A stretch of 64,000 nt of DNA from Anolis sagrei. Its lineage: Eukaryota; Chordata; Lepidosauria; Squamata; Anolidae. Both the position numbers and the translations under genes were made by a program. The stretch spans positions 27,846,875 to 27,910,874 of the forward strand of contig NC_090034.1 of NCBI RefSeq assembly GCF_037176765.1, read 5' to 3'. Below are positions 53,565 to 64,000 of this stretch, one piece after another. Below the pieces are notes generated by a model. That model ran no database searches. It saw nothing but the letters and a program-made list of their open reading frames with translations, and was not told the origin of the DNA. Position 1 is the first letter of the stretch. Every line of letters starts with the position of its first letter.

Positions 53565-56205
53565 AACCTTTTATCTGAGCGCTGTTACCCATAAACAAAG
53601 TCTGAAACCAATTTTTTAATATAAAAATTGTTTGCTTTTATAAAAAAATATCACCACTAAGCAACGTGAACTGTCATTGACATTACTATCTTTAAAAAGG
53701 ACTCATTTAACCTGTCCAGTGTTTTCTTTTTTATCTTCAAAATTGTGTAGTCATTAGGAAGTGCACACATTTTGTACCATTGGCATACATTCTAAAGGAG
53801 GCACAATTCATCAAAGAAACCAGACCCTGTTGTGGATAGATCCCTCTCTAGGCAAAGCAGAGGATGTTGTTCAAAATCTCTTTTCCCCAGTACAACAATC
53901 ACAATAACAGGGATTGTGCCATCAAAGTGTTGCTCACACACAGATCAGAGGTTAGTCCAACAGAACAATGATCAAGCCCATAGATCCATGATAACTGAAT
54001 TCAGATTGCAGGTATACCAGTTTGGAGAGACAGCCCATTCCATAGTTTCTGCAAACAATGAGCTATAGGGCATCAGATATAATAGGAATCAAACATTCTT
54101 CACCCTTAATTTGGGTAAGATTCATGGGTTTAATGACTGTCATCACATTCCTTTGTAGGGTAATTAATCCCTTTGAGACTGGGAGAGAATCAAGACATGA
54201 AAGGACTATAGTTTGGCATCTTAAAGGCACAGGTACAATAAAAAAGGAAACAAATATATAAGGATTTTTTTTTTAAAAAAAAGCACAAAAAATCCAATGC
54301 TTATTCCCAGAGAGTCGTTTTCCTACCAATCCATGACAATGGCCACCGTTTTGCTTAAAACAAAAATAGCACCTAGTCTTAAAAAAAATTGGTAAACAGG
54401 CTTCTCAGCAAACTGCAGAATCAACAAAGGCAATTAAAATAAGGCAATGCAGGTCACTTCTGGAATACCAAATATGAATTGAAATTATTCAGTTCAGAGG
54501 TGGGGAACTGTTCCCCCCAGAGACTGAAGAGCTAACATTCTGGTAAACGTTATAGAGAGCAAATATAAAGGTTTGTGTCCTTTCTTTGTTTTGCATTACT
54601 TCCATTCCATAAGTTTTAAAGTTCTTCTTTATCACTTCCATTTGTTCCAAGATGAACGAAAAGGGGGAAGCAGAGATGTTCTCAGCCATGTTCAAGATTT
54701 CCAAAACGAAAAAGGGAGGGGATAAAGAACAGATAGAAATGCAACAAGGGGCTACAAGGCCTCTTCAACCTCCCGGTGTTTTGGACTCCAGTTCCCAGAA
54801 CTCCTGGCCACTGCACAAACTGGCCATGGCTTTTCAAACTAGAGGGCCATTGTTGGAAGAGGTCTGCAGCTAAGCCATGAGAGACCAGATACAGGATATC
54901 CCCCAAAAAAGTATACACACTTTAAAAGCTGATAAGTGACGTTCCTTTTTTTTCTCCAGGTTAAACCCATTGGAATTAATCATGGACATTTGAATAAGCT
55001 TTGAACAAAGGAAGATCCAATTTAAAATGCTCCTGGAAATGTGAAAACATAGTTGAAGTGCAAATACAGTTTAGGAAGGAGGGAGGTTCAAAGACTTGTT
55101 ACCATGGGTTGAATTCAAGTTTTGAATCTGATGGCACTGTTCAGAATGGCACGTTCTACAACCAAGATGGAGTGATGAAGCCCTTTAATTAGGTTTGGAA
55201 TGTTAATATAAAAATATAAATGTTTTATCTACCGCACACTTAAGCGATCTTAGAAATTGATGATTTAACACCCCTTAAGTAGATTAGGAATGCTCACATT
55301 AGAACTACATAAGCTTTGTGTAGTTCTAAGGGGGAGAAGGAATGATAGGGATACATAGCTAATTTTGGTCTACACAATAGTAACTTATGAACCACCGCAA
55401 TGGCACTTCCTGGGGACTTGATAATAACCCGCATTTTTATTGCAGAACATCATGTTAATTTACCACGAGTTATTGTATGGTGCGGCTTGTTTTTCATCAA
55501 GAAGAGGGTGAATTGGACCATTCTGTTTTGAACCCTGCTCGTTCAACCACACCTCACACTAGACCTCCTTTTAAAAAATGGGGATATTTAAAAAGAGGAA
55601 GCCTACGCTACGAAGCCTGCAACCATTGCTGAATTGAGACCAGCAGCCATCAAATGAGAATGGGCACAAATATCAAACAAAATCTTTCGCGATGTTTGCG
55701 TTTCCATTGCTTTGCATTGTCAGCAGTGCCTGGACCAAAATGGACATCAGTTTGAAAGCAGGCATTGACAAAATAAGTCAGTAATGTCTAGATTCTATTA
55801 CATTTTAAGAAATGTTGACTTTATAATTTTTGAAAGTGTGTGTATACATTTTTTTGGAACACCTTGTATATGACCTGGCACAAGCAATAGATTATGGAGG
55901 AGATGGGGGAGAAAAATAATAGAAGCAGCAACACTTCAATGCCATGTTGCCCACAAGGCATTCACAGAGGAGAAGGAGAACCGGTTACTCCTGCTAACAA
56001 TGCCTTAAGCCTTGTTGATTTCAGTTGCAAAGCTTAATCACAAGAGGAGGTGCAGAGAGGCTGGCAGAATCCTTGGGGAAAACCCTTAGTAAACAAGAGA
56101 AACAGACCAATGCTACAAAGCCCGCAACCCAACGTGTGCAATGTAGCCTTTGACCACGTACATCCCAGAAATGTCACAGAACTTCCATGTTTGTGTATCC
56201 TGTTG
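53565..56205. other. Mostly no recognised feature
   Basis: Downstream flank of the unknown gene; apart from the MITE-like block at 54765-54865 no repeat or exon was recognised. 55200-55330 has an imperfect inverted TTAAGTAGATTAGGAATG-type repeat. Confidence 0.4.
54765..54865. mobile_element. Diverged AACTCCCAC-like fold-back MITE
   Basis: CCTCCCGGTGTTTTGGACTC and a diverged inverted arm. Confidence 0.4.
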
Positions 56206-56210
56206 TGGCA

Positions 56211-56677
56211 TCAGAGGCTTAAGAAGCCCAGGTTCATCCTCTCCTCCTCGCTGTACTGGGCCACATTTTTCCGCTTGGCTTGCCTCCTTTCGGCCCGAAA
56301 GGACTGTAAACGCATGGCTGGGTTGCGCAACAGCCGCGGGCCTTTGCTCATCATGGGACCCAAAGGTTGCGCTGCTGAGGTAGTGGCTTTGTAAGAAGTG
56401 CCGAAATTGCAATCGACAGCGGAGCCGGGGCTGGCACTGTGAACTGAAGAATACCCAGAGCTGGCATCTGTGGAAGAGGCCGGTAATAAGCCGCATTGGC
56501 CCACGAGCCATTTCTTCTCTGCCACAGGATGGCCATCCTCCTTGAAACTGGACAAGGACCCTTCTTTCGCGAGGCTCTCTTCATCGCTGGATGCGTCGCA
56601 GCAGCAGCCGCCAGCAGCACGCTCTTTAGGGTCCATGCACACCACAGCCACGTCTAGAACTCCACTGGGAACTGTAA
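56211..56677 (-). CDS. Unknown gene, last exon
   Basis: Encodes the 154-residue C-terminal part from ITVPSGVLDVAVVCMD to the end NLGFLSL and TGA. Acceptor GTCCAG. The sequence is richer in G/C than its introns, as expected for an exon. Confidence 0.75.
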
Positions 56678-56763
56678 CTGGACAGAAAGATTATCTCATT
56701 AGTGACACAAATGCATGAAATCGGGTCAGGAACTTATTTAAAACACAAGGTGGTAACACATGG

Positions 56764-56803
<40 letters not shown>

Positions 56804-59800
56804 TCTTACCCGCCTCTTCTCATGGCTCGAGGCAAGTTACAACACTATTAAAGCACATCATCATTTAAAAACACTCTGTAAAATACACATATTGAAACAT
56901 ATTTACATATAAACCATACCTGGTTTTATACAATCTACATTGATTTTATTTACTTAAGTTCTATAACACTATGTAACACAATTTGAAACATGTTCTCTTC
57001 CTGGTTTGAGAATGTTATTTCCTGTTTCATTGCACACTATTGACTTTGAAAGTAGTTGTTCTACTCCCAGAATTTTTGTTTTTGTGGCTGCCACAAACGA
57101 GATTGGATTAGTTAAGACTCAATAACGAGAAATTCATTGGAAAACTATTGCAAACTGTGCTGCGTCAGGATAATGTCCCTTCCACAGAAACAAAGTTTTG
57201 GCAGTTTAATCAACCTTCCCCATGTTTTTATGATAAAATCAATTAGGAAACACTGACATTGATAACCCAGGGATTAAAATATTACAGGATGATGAATAGA
57301 ATAGAATAACATTAATGTCATTGTACAACAAAATTAAATGTCTTCCCCAGCACACATCGCAAACCAACGCAGCCATCCTTCCACCTTCTAATCACTATTG
57401 CACAGCTCCCAAGGCCACGTGAAAGATCTCTCCAGCTACTATGAAGATAACCACCTGAAGCCTAACCCTGGCAGAAGTGTGTCCTTTCCACTTACACAAC
57501 TGTAAAGCCAACAGGACATTGAAAGTTACCTGGGAAGGCCAAGAGCTCGAACACCGTTCCCCACCCTAAATATCATGCCGTCACCTTAGATCAAACACTA
57601 ACATTTAGGAAACACTGTGAGAACACCAAGCACAAAGTAGCTGCACGCAATAACATCCTGTGGAAACTTATCAATAGTATATGGGGTGCAGACCCAAAAT
57701 TAACAAGAACATCAGCCCTGACCTTGTCTTATTCAACTGCTGAGCATGCCTGCCCTGTTTGGCATAAGTCTGCCCACATGAAGCTGGCCCCAGGAAGGAA
57801 GGAGGCAGCGTGAGGAAGGAGGCTGGAGGCAGCCTCACTGAAAGCGGCAGTGGGCGTACTCACCAGTCACTTCATTCAGTCGGAGGTGTCCTCGCCAGAA
57901 GCGAGGCCGAGTGAAGCTGGCTATGGAGGCTTCTGCTGGCCTCCACAACCAGCTTCACTTGGCCTCGCTTCCGGCAAGGCTGGGTCTGGCCTCCTTCCTC
58001 ATGCTGGCCTGCCCTAGCTGCAGAGGCGGTGCAGCGAGTGGAGGACATCCACTCACAGCAGCCTGCCTGCCTTCCAGAGCTAGGAAGTGAAAACATTATT
58101 ATTATTGCTGTTGAGGCTGGGTGGCCATTGGTCAGGAGTGCTTTGATTGTGCTTTTGGTGCATGAAGGCCGAAGGGGGTTGGACTAGATGGCCCAAGGTG
58201 TCTCTTCCAACTCATCGTCGTCATCAGCATCATCATTATTGACGCTGGATTGCCATCTGTCAGGAGTACTCTGATTGTGCTTTTAGTGCATGAAGGCAGA
58301 AAGGGGTTGGACTAGATGGCTCAAGGGGTCTCTTCCAATTCTTTTTTTTTCTTATTGAGGCTGTGTGGCCATCTGTCTGGGTATTTTTGGCAGAGAAGAA
58401 ATGGCTCGTGGGCCAATGCGGCATTGAATGTCTGCCTGTTACTATGTTGGAAGCTGCCCTGAGTCCCCATTATTATAAAATTATTGTTGATACATATTGT
58501 TTTTGTTGACCCCCCCTTTCCAATTAAAGAGCTAGTATATTGTTTTTCTTTGAAATATGGTAAATACTCAAAAAAATTAACCTACTGATGCCTCAATTAA
58601 TGTAATTTTATTGGTATCTATTTTTATTTTTGAAATTTACCAGTAGTGGCTGCATTTCCCACCCTTGGCTTATACTCGAGTCATTAAGTTTTTCTAGGTT
58701 TTTGTGGTAAAATTAGGTGCCTTGGCTGATATTTGGGTCGGCTTATACTCAAGTATATACAGTAATCGGGATGACGATTTCAGGATTAGTGCTAAGTTTT
58801 ACATGTTTTTACATGGTCTTGATTTGTATATATATGTTTAATTGATTTTAATGGTTAATTGTGTATGTTTGCTTGATCTTTTATATTTGCAGCATTGAAT
58901 GTTTGCCAAAACTTGGAAGCCGCTCTGAGTCCCCCTCAGGGTGAGATGGAGCGGGGTAGACATAAAGTAAGTAAATAAATAAATATTTATGCAATGCTTT
59001 TGACACAAAAATAAATTATTGGCAATAGCAGTAAAAAAGGAAGGGAGAGGAAGAAGAGGAAGAAAGAAAAGATAGCTTACTGTCTCCTTCCTTCTCTCCT
59101 TCGCTTTCTTGATCGCCTTCGTAGCCAGAGCAGGAATCTAAACTCCAGTCCAGAAAGTTGTCCAGAAGACTCTCCTCTTGGTTGGAAAGCTCAGCCGTGG
59201 GGGTTGTCACAAAACTCCCCCGGTCTTCTTGGATGCTATCTTCTCTTCTCCTATAAGCAGGAATCAAAGACAAATCCTCAAAAGGAGAAAGAGAAGCCGG
59301 CTCAACCTCAAGATACAAGTGACAACCTCTCTCTTCCGGCAGGCCTACCTAGACAGTTTTAATGCTAAATTTTACACTTCACTGTATGCCTTGTTTTTGT
59401 TTTGTGCACCTGATACATATTTTATGGAGGTATGTTTTAATACGTGTATATTACGGAGTGTTTGAAAATGATTGTGTTTGTTTATGTCTTAGTAATGCTG
59501 TAATCCTCCTCAAGCCGTGAGGAGAGACGGACAAGAAATATAACTATTATTGTTGTTGTTTTGTCAGAGACTTTCATGGCTGGAATCATTAGGTTGCTGT
59601 GAATTTTCCGGGCTGAATTGCCATGTTATTATTATTATTATTGGTTTCAAGCCCTTTTTGACTAACACTTGAGGTTTTTTTTACTATATTTCCTTGAATC
59701 TAATGCTCACCTTTTTGGGCTAAATGACCTTGCCAAAATCAGATTAGTGTCATATGGTCATCTTAGTGCTGAGTAAGAGCAGAAGGGGAAGCTGTTTTGG

Positions 59801-60935
59801 GAGAACCTGGAGCTTCTATTTGAAGGACTTCATCTCTAAGTAATAGCTATAGCAATGCTGGGATTTGTAGTTTGGTGAGGCGTCAGCCTTCTTTGTAGCC
59901 CCCACAATCCCAAACTATAGTCTCCATAGCATTGAGAAAGTACATTCATTCTGTAGCACAGACGCATCCCAAGGTTTCCTTTTCTATTGCTGAAAGCTTT
60001 GGTGCTCTAACATTTTTCTAAGGGAAATCCTATGCAGGCAGCCACTGTAATGGCCAAATTACAAAGAAGGCACCTTTTGCTGCTGCGCATGACATTCACC
60101 AGCAAGAACTTTTTTTGATTTCAGGGTTTTCAAAATTGAGGTGTGCATGAGATTCTATGATGGCACACAACACTTGAGTCAATACAGGAGTTTGCAAGGA
60201 CATCATTCCCTTCCCCAAACTGTTTGCAGCGTCACTTTTTGACAGGCAGCAGCAACAAGGAATTACCACCCGCAATTTGCATTTTGCTCAGGCAGGCTTG
60301 GAACACAGCAGATAGTAGAGCCCACATTCTGTAGGTAAAGAGCCTGAGATTTGTTGTCTGACATCTCATTGCTAAAGGAGACCTCTGCCTGAGAAACCAG
60401 AGAACTGGGTTGCTATCAGTTTTCCAGGCTGCCTGGCCATGTTCCAACATCATTCTCTCCTGACATTTCACCTGTATCTGTGACAACAGACCTCTGAAGA
60501 TTCCATTAGCCACAGATGCAGATGAAATGTCAGGAGAGAATGTGGCTGGAACATGGCCAGACAGCCGGGAAAACTCACAGCAATCCAGTGATTCCAGCCA
60601 TAAAAGTCTTCAGACAAACCTAAGAACCACCGCCACACAATAGAGACAATACTCAAATAACAGAGATTAATGAAGTGGATAAAGAAAATCAAAACTGCGA
60701 AATACAAAGAACTGGAACTGGAAATTGTTATTGAAATGGTATAGGATCCGAGCCCCAGCTTTCATATATGGTAAACAGTGATTAATCCCAATGTGTTGTT
60801 GGTTACTGGAGATTAAATAAAGGATGGCATGCCCATATGTGGTGGGAATGCCCAAAGGGGAAGAAATAGTGAAGAAAATGAAAAAAAAACTATTAAAATA
60901 TCACTTTAAGTGAATATAGATTTGATGCTAATGGG

Positions 60936-60979
<44 letters not shown>

Positions 60980-62404
60980 GTTTATTGATACCCCACTTTT
61001 CTCTCCAACAAGAACTCAGTAACAAGATTAACATAAAATTTATTTATTATTTATTTACAATATTTCTATCTCGCCTTTCTCAAACCTGAAGAGAATGAAC
61101 AAGAATGGCTTAAAACCACGAATTTAGCAGGACAATGACAGCGTGAGGTTGGAAAGACAGGAAAAAATGGACAAAGGAAAACTGGAATGATTTCCTTGAC
61201 GATCCGGTTCAACCTGACATTATAGAATGTTTAATTCAGGAGGGTAAAATAAGACAAAATAAAAATAAATGGATGGTTTATATGGAATGGATAAGCAGGC
61301 CGTGAAGCCAATGTAAACATTGCTCATAAACTAAGAAAATTGTGCTCATGGATGAAAGATAATAGAGGAAATATGTGGTATGGGTAATGGGAGGATTTTA
61401 ACAATTAAAAATTAATATAAAATATTATGGGTAAAAACAGCAACAGGAGAGACAATACTGAACTCCTGGGAAGGAGGCAGGCAAAGCTGCAGCAACAGGT
61501 GAGCTGATGCCTCAAGGCTTGCAAAAAAGGCACAGGAAACAATCTGCAGTCATTGTTGATGCAACAGAGAGATCGTCCATCCCTTCCTGTTAAAACTTGC
61601 CTTTTAGTTCTCTTTCCTGACGGGGAAGTGAGGAAGGTTTCCACCGTGTTCATGTACAATGAATCTGGCTCCGGATGCTCTTCTTTCACTCCTAGCAGTG
61701 AGCAGAGCTGGCTGTAACTCATCACCTAAGGCACAAATAATAGCCAAATAATAAGATAGTAGAGCTAGACTTACATCCATCTTTAACCCCAACTCCTTGC
61801 AACTAATGTCCTCAAAACCCCTTTCCAAAAAGCCCTTTTAACCTTTGTCCTTGCTTTATCAAGCCAACGTTTACATTTAGTGTGGGTTTTGAAAGGCAGA
61901 TATTAGAAAATGACTTTGCACTTATTGTGTTACTGTCCTTATCTAGTATCGGCCTTAAATGGTTAATTCATTGCTTTGCCAGCTACCGTGAAATGAATAG
62001 ACTGGAAATTAGCTAGGTTAAATCCAAAATTCTCATTTTTGTCAAAAAATGGAAGCCCTATATCTTGGCAGATTAAGGGCCACAAAACTGAACAGGTCAA
62101 ATATTTTTGATACCTTAGATTTCTGAAATTAATAAATCATGTAATATGCCACATTCCAAGCTTCTCCGGAAACTAATGGGGCTCCCTAGGTATGACATCA
62201 TATTTGTGTATTTTAAATTGTATACTAATACTTTTATGTCAAGCCACTTTGAGTCCCCTTTGCGAGAGATAAAGTAGGGTATAAATAAATATAATATGAT
62301 AATATAATAATAATAGTATAAAATAACTAATAATATATTTTAAATTGTGTGCTAATGCTTGTATGTCAAGCCACTTCGAGTCCCCTTTGGGGAGATAAAG
62401 CAGG

Positions 62405-62446
<42 letters not shown>

Positions 62447-63715
62447 TTATGTTCCACTGATTTATTTACAGAAAGTATACCACACTCCTTCTTCCTTATC
62501 TAGATTTGAGCTGCAATTTAGCACACATTTACTTGGAAGTATATCTCATTAGGTTGACATTGGAGTAGACACGCATAAACACCGGGAGACTATAACTCCC
62601 AGTGACAACTCGGCAGTCCAAATAAGCAACCGCACTCAGATCAATGGGCCCCTATGTCTTCAGACTCACCTCCTCCTTGCCAACTTCTTCATAGCGCTCA
62701 TCTTCAAAGCGCTGCTTCACCGCAGTGAGGGAAACCTGCCTATAATCTTTCGGGACATCCTCGTGGAAACTGGGAGAGAAAAAGCAACCCTTTCAGGCAT
62801 TGTTTCTACTATTAATTATAAGATAACCTTTTATGAAGAAGTTCCTATAAAGTCTTCCATAACAGGCCTGGGTCAACTTCAGCCCTCCCTCCAGGTCTTT
62901 TGGACTTCAACTCCCACAATTATGTATGTATGTATGTATGTATGTATTTTATTAATATAAAAGAAAACATATTGAAACAGGATCTGCATCAAGGAAGTAC
63001 ACCTTAACAAAGGATTTTTCTTAATGTATAGGGCTAAAGGGCCACAACAGAATGGAACCTGTGGTTCCTATTGGGTTGACATAGTTGTTTACAATCACTA
63101 AAGTCAACAAAGACATATAATTATTTTGCATTATTTTGCATTCTGCAAGCTTTTTTTCGAACATCGCTTATATAAGTGTGTGTGTGTGTGTGTGTGCATG
63201 AATAAACTGAAGGTCTTAACACTGATTATTAAAGTAAAATAATGATATGTGTAGTAATAAAAGAGTCCTAAATTAGTTTAAAACTTTCCCCATCCAAACT
63301 ATACTGTACTTACAGTTCTAATACAACTCTTCCGAGTACTTAACATATTTAGTTCCACCCCTCCCCATGCCTTTCCCCTTTCTTTGTGCCACCTTTTCCA
63401 TGGACCAACTTATCTTAGACCTCCAGAATGTCATTGTTTCTGTTGCAGGTTTGTTCAGCAAATGCAAATTTTATAAACCTCCCCCCTATTTTCCTACTGG
63501 CTGTTAGGAATTGTGGGAGTTGCAGTCCAAAACATCTGGAGGGAGGGTTGAAGTTGGCCCAGGCCTGATCTAGATATTTGCATTGTGGCTCGCTTTCAGA
63601 TTCCTTGCATCCCGCCCCAGTCTTTACCATTTCTTGTGCAGGCTCAGCACGCAAGGTATCAGCTCTTCAAGGGAAAATCCTGTGCTTTCCGATAGCGGAC
63701 TGTTCCAAGGGTGAG
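56211..63715 (-). CDS. Unrecognised gene, last five exons
   Basis: Five minus-strand exons (63715-63628, 62769-62670, 61725-61601, 59250-59081, 56677-56211) join in phase to 315 codons and a TGA stop; the 5' end lies beyond the window. Visible: a first part with FSLEELIPCVLSLHKK and YRQVSLTAVKQRFEDERYEE; an acidic Ser/Glu-rich middle (NQEESLLDNFLDWSLDSCSG); a CCC cluster after ITVPSGVLDVAVVCMD; a Ser-rich stretch (SSTDASSGYSSVHSASPGSA); and a basic tail RLQSFRAERRQAKRK that could be a nuclear signal. No enzyme motif, signal peptide or membrane segment was seen. The family was not recognised. Exon phases, open frames and splice sites make a real gene likely. A TTTATT at 55436-55441 (AATAAA on minus) could be a poly(A) signal. 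Confidence 0.75.
56760..56950 (-). mobile_element. LINE tail with (AAT)n
   Basis: (AAT)n at 56765-56802, then TCTTACCCGCCTCTTCTCAT and GAGGCAAGTTACAACACTAT. Confidence 0.55.
56955..57285 (-). mobile_element. GTAACA-family element, full length
   Basis: ACACTATGTAACACAATTTG to AACCCAGGGATTAAAATATT, reversed relative to 5257-5600. Confidence 0.62.
57290..57430 (-). mobile_element. LINE 3' end with (ATTCT)n tail
   Basis: AATAGAATAGAATAACATTA, GTCATTGTACAACAAAATTA. Confidence 0.55.
57470..57785 (+). mobile_element. Related jockey/I-like LINE fragment
   Basis: Frames read KHKVAARNNILWKLINSIWG and YSTAEHACPVWHKSAHMK, matching the region after the RT in the 48.6 kb copy. Confidence 0.7.
57786..58100. 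other. GC-rich intronic block with inverted repeat
   Basis: AGCGAGGCCGAGTGAAGCTG (57899) pairs with CAGCTTCACTTGGCCTCGCT (57949). Lies in the last intron of the unknown gene; nature unclear. Confidence 0.5.
58105..58345 (+). repeat. Two CR1-tail units in tandem
   Basis: GGCTGGGTGGCCATTGGTCA and GACGCTGGATTGCCATCTGT begin two units of about 120 bp, each ending TCTCTTCCAAYTC. Confidence 0.7.
58780..58985 (+). mobile_element. L2-type LINE tail
   Basis: GCATTGAATGTTTGCCAAAA, GCCGCTCTGAGTCCCCCTCA and AAATAAATA end. Confidence 0.65.
59081..59250 (-). CDS. Unknown gene, fourth visible exon
   Basis: Encodes RREDSIQEDRGSFVTTPTAE, then a Glu-rich acidic part with LDNFLDWSLDSCSGYEGD. Acceptor TTATAG, donor A|GTAAGC. 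Confidence 0.75.
59260..60400. other. Intron of unknown gene, few features
   Basis: Apart from a PLE fragment (59565) and a MITE-like GGGATTTGTAGTTTGGTGAG block near 59859, nothing was recognised. Confidence 0.4.
59565..59628 (-). mobile_element. Penelope-like tail fragment
   Basis: Short match to the PLE tail and terminal repeat start (GACTTTCATGGCTGGAATCA, TTTTCCGGGCTG). Confidence 0.55.
60405..60622. mobile_element. Old palindromic Penelope-like terminal repeat
   Basis: Two diverged inverted arms (TTTTCCAGGCTGCCTGGCCA and TGGCCAGACAGCCGGGAAAA) with CTCCTGACATTTCACCTG and its complement between them. Confidence 0.75.
60625..61300 (+). mobile_element. L1-type LINE ORF2 remnant
   Basis: Short frames read KGWHAHMWWECPKGKK, then EEWLKTTNLAGQ-like sequence, resembling the L1 C-terminal region at 35.9 kb. 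Broken by a LINE-tail/(ATT)n block at 60938-61085. Confidence 0.6.
61601..61725 (-). CDS. Unknown gene, third visible exon (GC donor)
   Basis: Encodes VMSYSQLCSLLGVKEEHPEP through VETFLTSPSGKRTK. Its donor reads AAAAG|GCAAGT, the classic context for a GC-AG intron, and gives the only phase that joins the next exon (AG|G). Confidence 0.72.
62190..62450 (+). mobile_element. Two LINE tail copies with (AAT)n
   Basis: AAGCCACTTTGAGTCCCCTT and AAGCCACTTCGAGTCCCCTT, about 135 bp apart, each followed by ATAA-rich repeat; in an intron of the unknown gene. Confidence 0.55.
62670..62769 (-). CDS. Unknown gene, second visible exon
   Basis: Encodes FHEDVPKDYRQVSLTAVKQR then FEDERYEEVGKEE (33 codons). 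Acceptor TCCCAG, donor GAG|GTGAGT. Confidence 0.75.
62865..63570. mobile_element. AACTCCCAC fold-back MITE with a 560-bp insert
   Basis: Left arm 62865-62919 (GGCCTGGGTCAACTTCAGCC) and right arm 63490-63569 (AAGTTGGCCCAGGCC) are inverted partners; between them lies (TATG)n and unclassified sequence. Confidence 0.6.
63628..63715 (-). CDS. Unknown gene, first visible exon
   Basis: Encodes HPWNSPLSESTGFSLEELIP then CVLSLHKK. Acceptor CTTCAG, donor TG|GTAAAG; phase 1 in, 2 out. The window edge lies 285 nt upstream. Confidence 0.65.
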
Positions 63716-63814
63716 CTGAAGGAAACAAAAATCAAAACCAATCAGACATATAATCTTGCAGACCTCTGCGTTGTGCAGGTTAGCGCACCCATAGAGCTGT
63801 GGCTATATTGAACT

Positions 63815-63958
63815 TCATGGCTTCGCATTGATGTGGGGGCTGTGAAATAGTGATTACAAAGTGGAGGGATGGCTGTGTTGTTTTTGGGATGTGTGATGGG
63901 GAAGGTATTTAATTTTGTTGTGCAGTAACACAATGACAATAAAGCTATTCTATTCTCT
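63815..63958 (+). mobile_element. LINE 3' end with (ATTCT)n tail
   Basis: GGCTTCGCATTGATGTGGGG to CAATGACAATAAAGCTATTC; AATAAA lies just before the tail. Confidence 0.6.
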
Positions 63959-64000
63959 GCTAACAAAACTTACTTTAAAAAAAACCCCTAAACTGTAACT

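Noticed and set aside
1-64000. CRISPR arrays, bacterial operons, riboswitches, tRNA genes
   Set aside because: None seen. tRNA-like boxes belong to SINEs, and the regular repeats are microsatellites or MITE clusters.

Overview
This is a 64 kb piece of a vertebrate nuclear genome, almost certainly from a squamate reptile, most like an iguanian lizard of the Anolis/Sceloporus type. The repeats indicate this: tRNA-derived Sauria-type SINEs with Bov-B-like tails, a second lizard tRNA SINE, R4, L2, CR1, L1 and Bov-B LINEs, Penelope-like elements (PLEs) with a GIY-YIG domain, Helitrons, hAT-type elements and many (ATT)n microsatellites. No bacterial-style operons, CRISPR arrays or replication origins were seen.

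Only two host genes could be supported, both on the minus strand. (1) VRK3, a vaccinia-related-kinase family pseudokinase, has 12 coding exons that join in phase from the ATG at 42239 to the stop at 24714 (435 codons). A CpG-rich block at 47.63-47.93 kb is its likely promoter, and an exon there (47683-47777) could add 32 in-frame residues. (2) A gene I do not recognise has its last five exons at 63715-56211 (315 codons visible); its 5' end lies beyond the window and one of its introns has a GC donor. Between them, on the plus strand, lies an intronless decayed copy of RADX (about 50.5-52.8 kb), split by a LINE. A 40-nt fragment of the U2 snRNA 5' end lies at 43.0 kb.

Layout: 0-24 kb is intergenic and filled with repeats (L2, SINEs, MITEs, R4, PLEs, a possible LTR-type fossil at 12.2-14.0 kb, a GGA/CpG block at 11.4 kb). 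24.7-47.8 kb is VRK3; its introns hold an L1-in-CR1 nest, a PLE and a cluster of palindromic MITEs. 44.4-52.8 kb holds palindromic PLEs, a Helitron carrying an hAT element, R4, L2 and jockey-like LINEs, and the RADX retrocopy. 56.2-63.7 kb is the unknown gene with repeats in its introns.

The most interesting non-genic signal is that five PLE insertions are each inverted dimers (long palindromes), four of them with target-site duplications of 8-14 bp readable by eye. In at least three, the two arms share private sequence variants that other copies lack, so the palindrome seems to form anew at each insertion. The arms carry minimal hammerhead-ribozyme-like cores facing each other on opposite strands. 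A comparable 75-bp fold-back lies at the 3' end of the L1 insertion. All identifications come from reading and memory; no database search was run.
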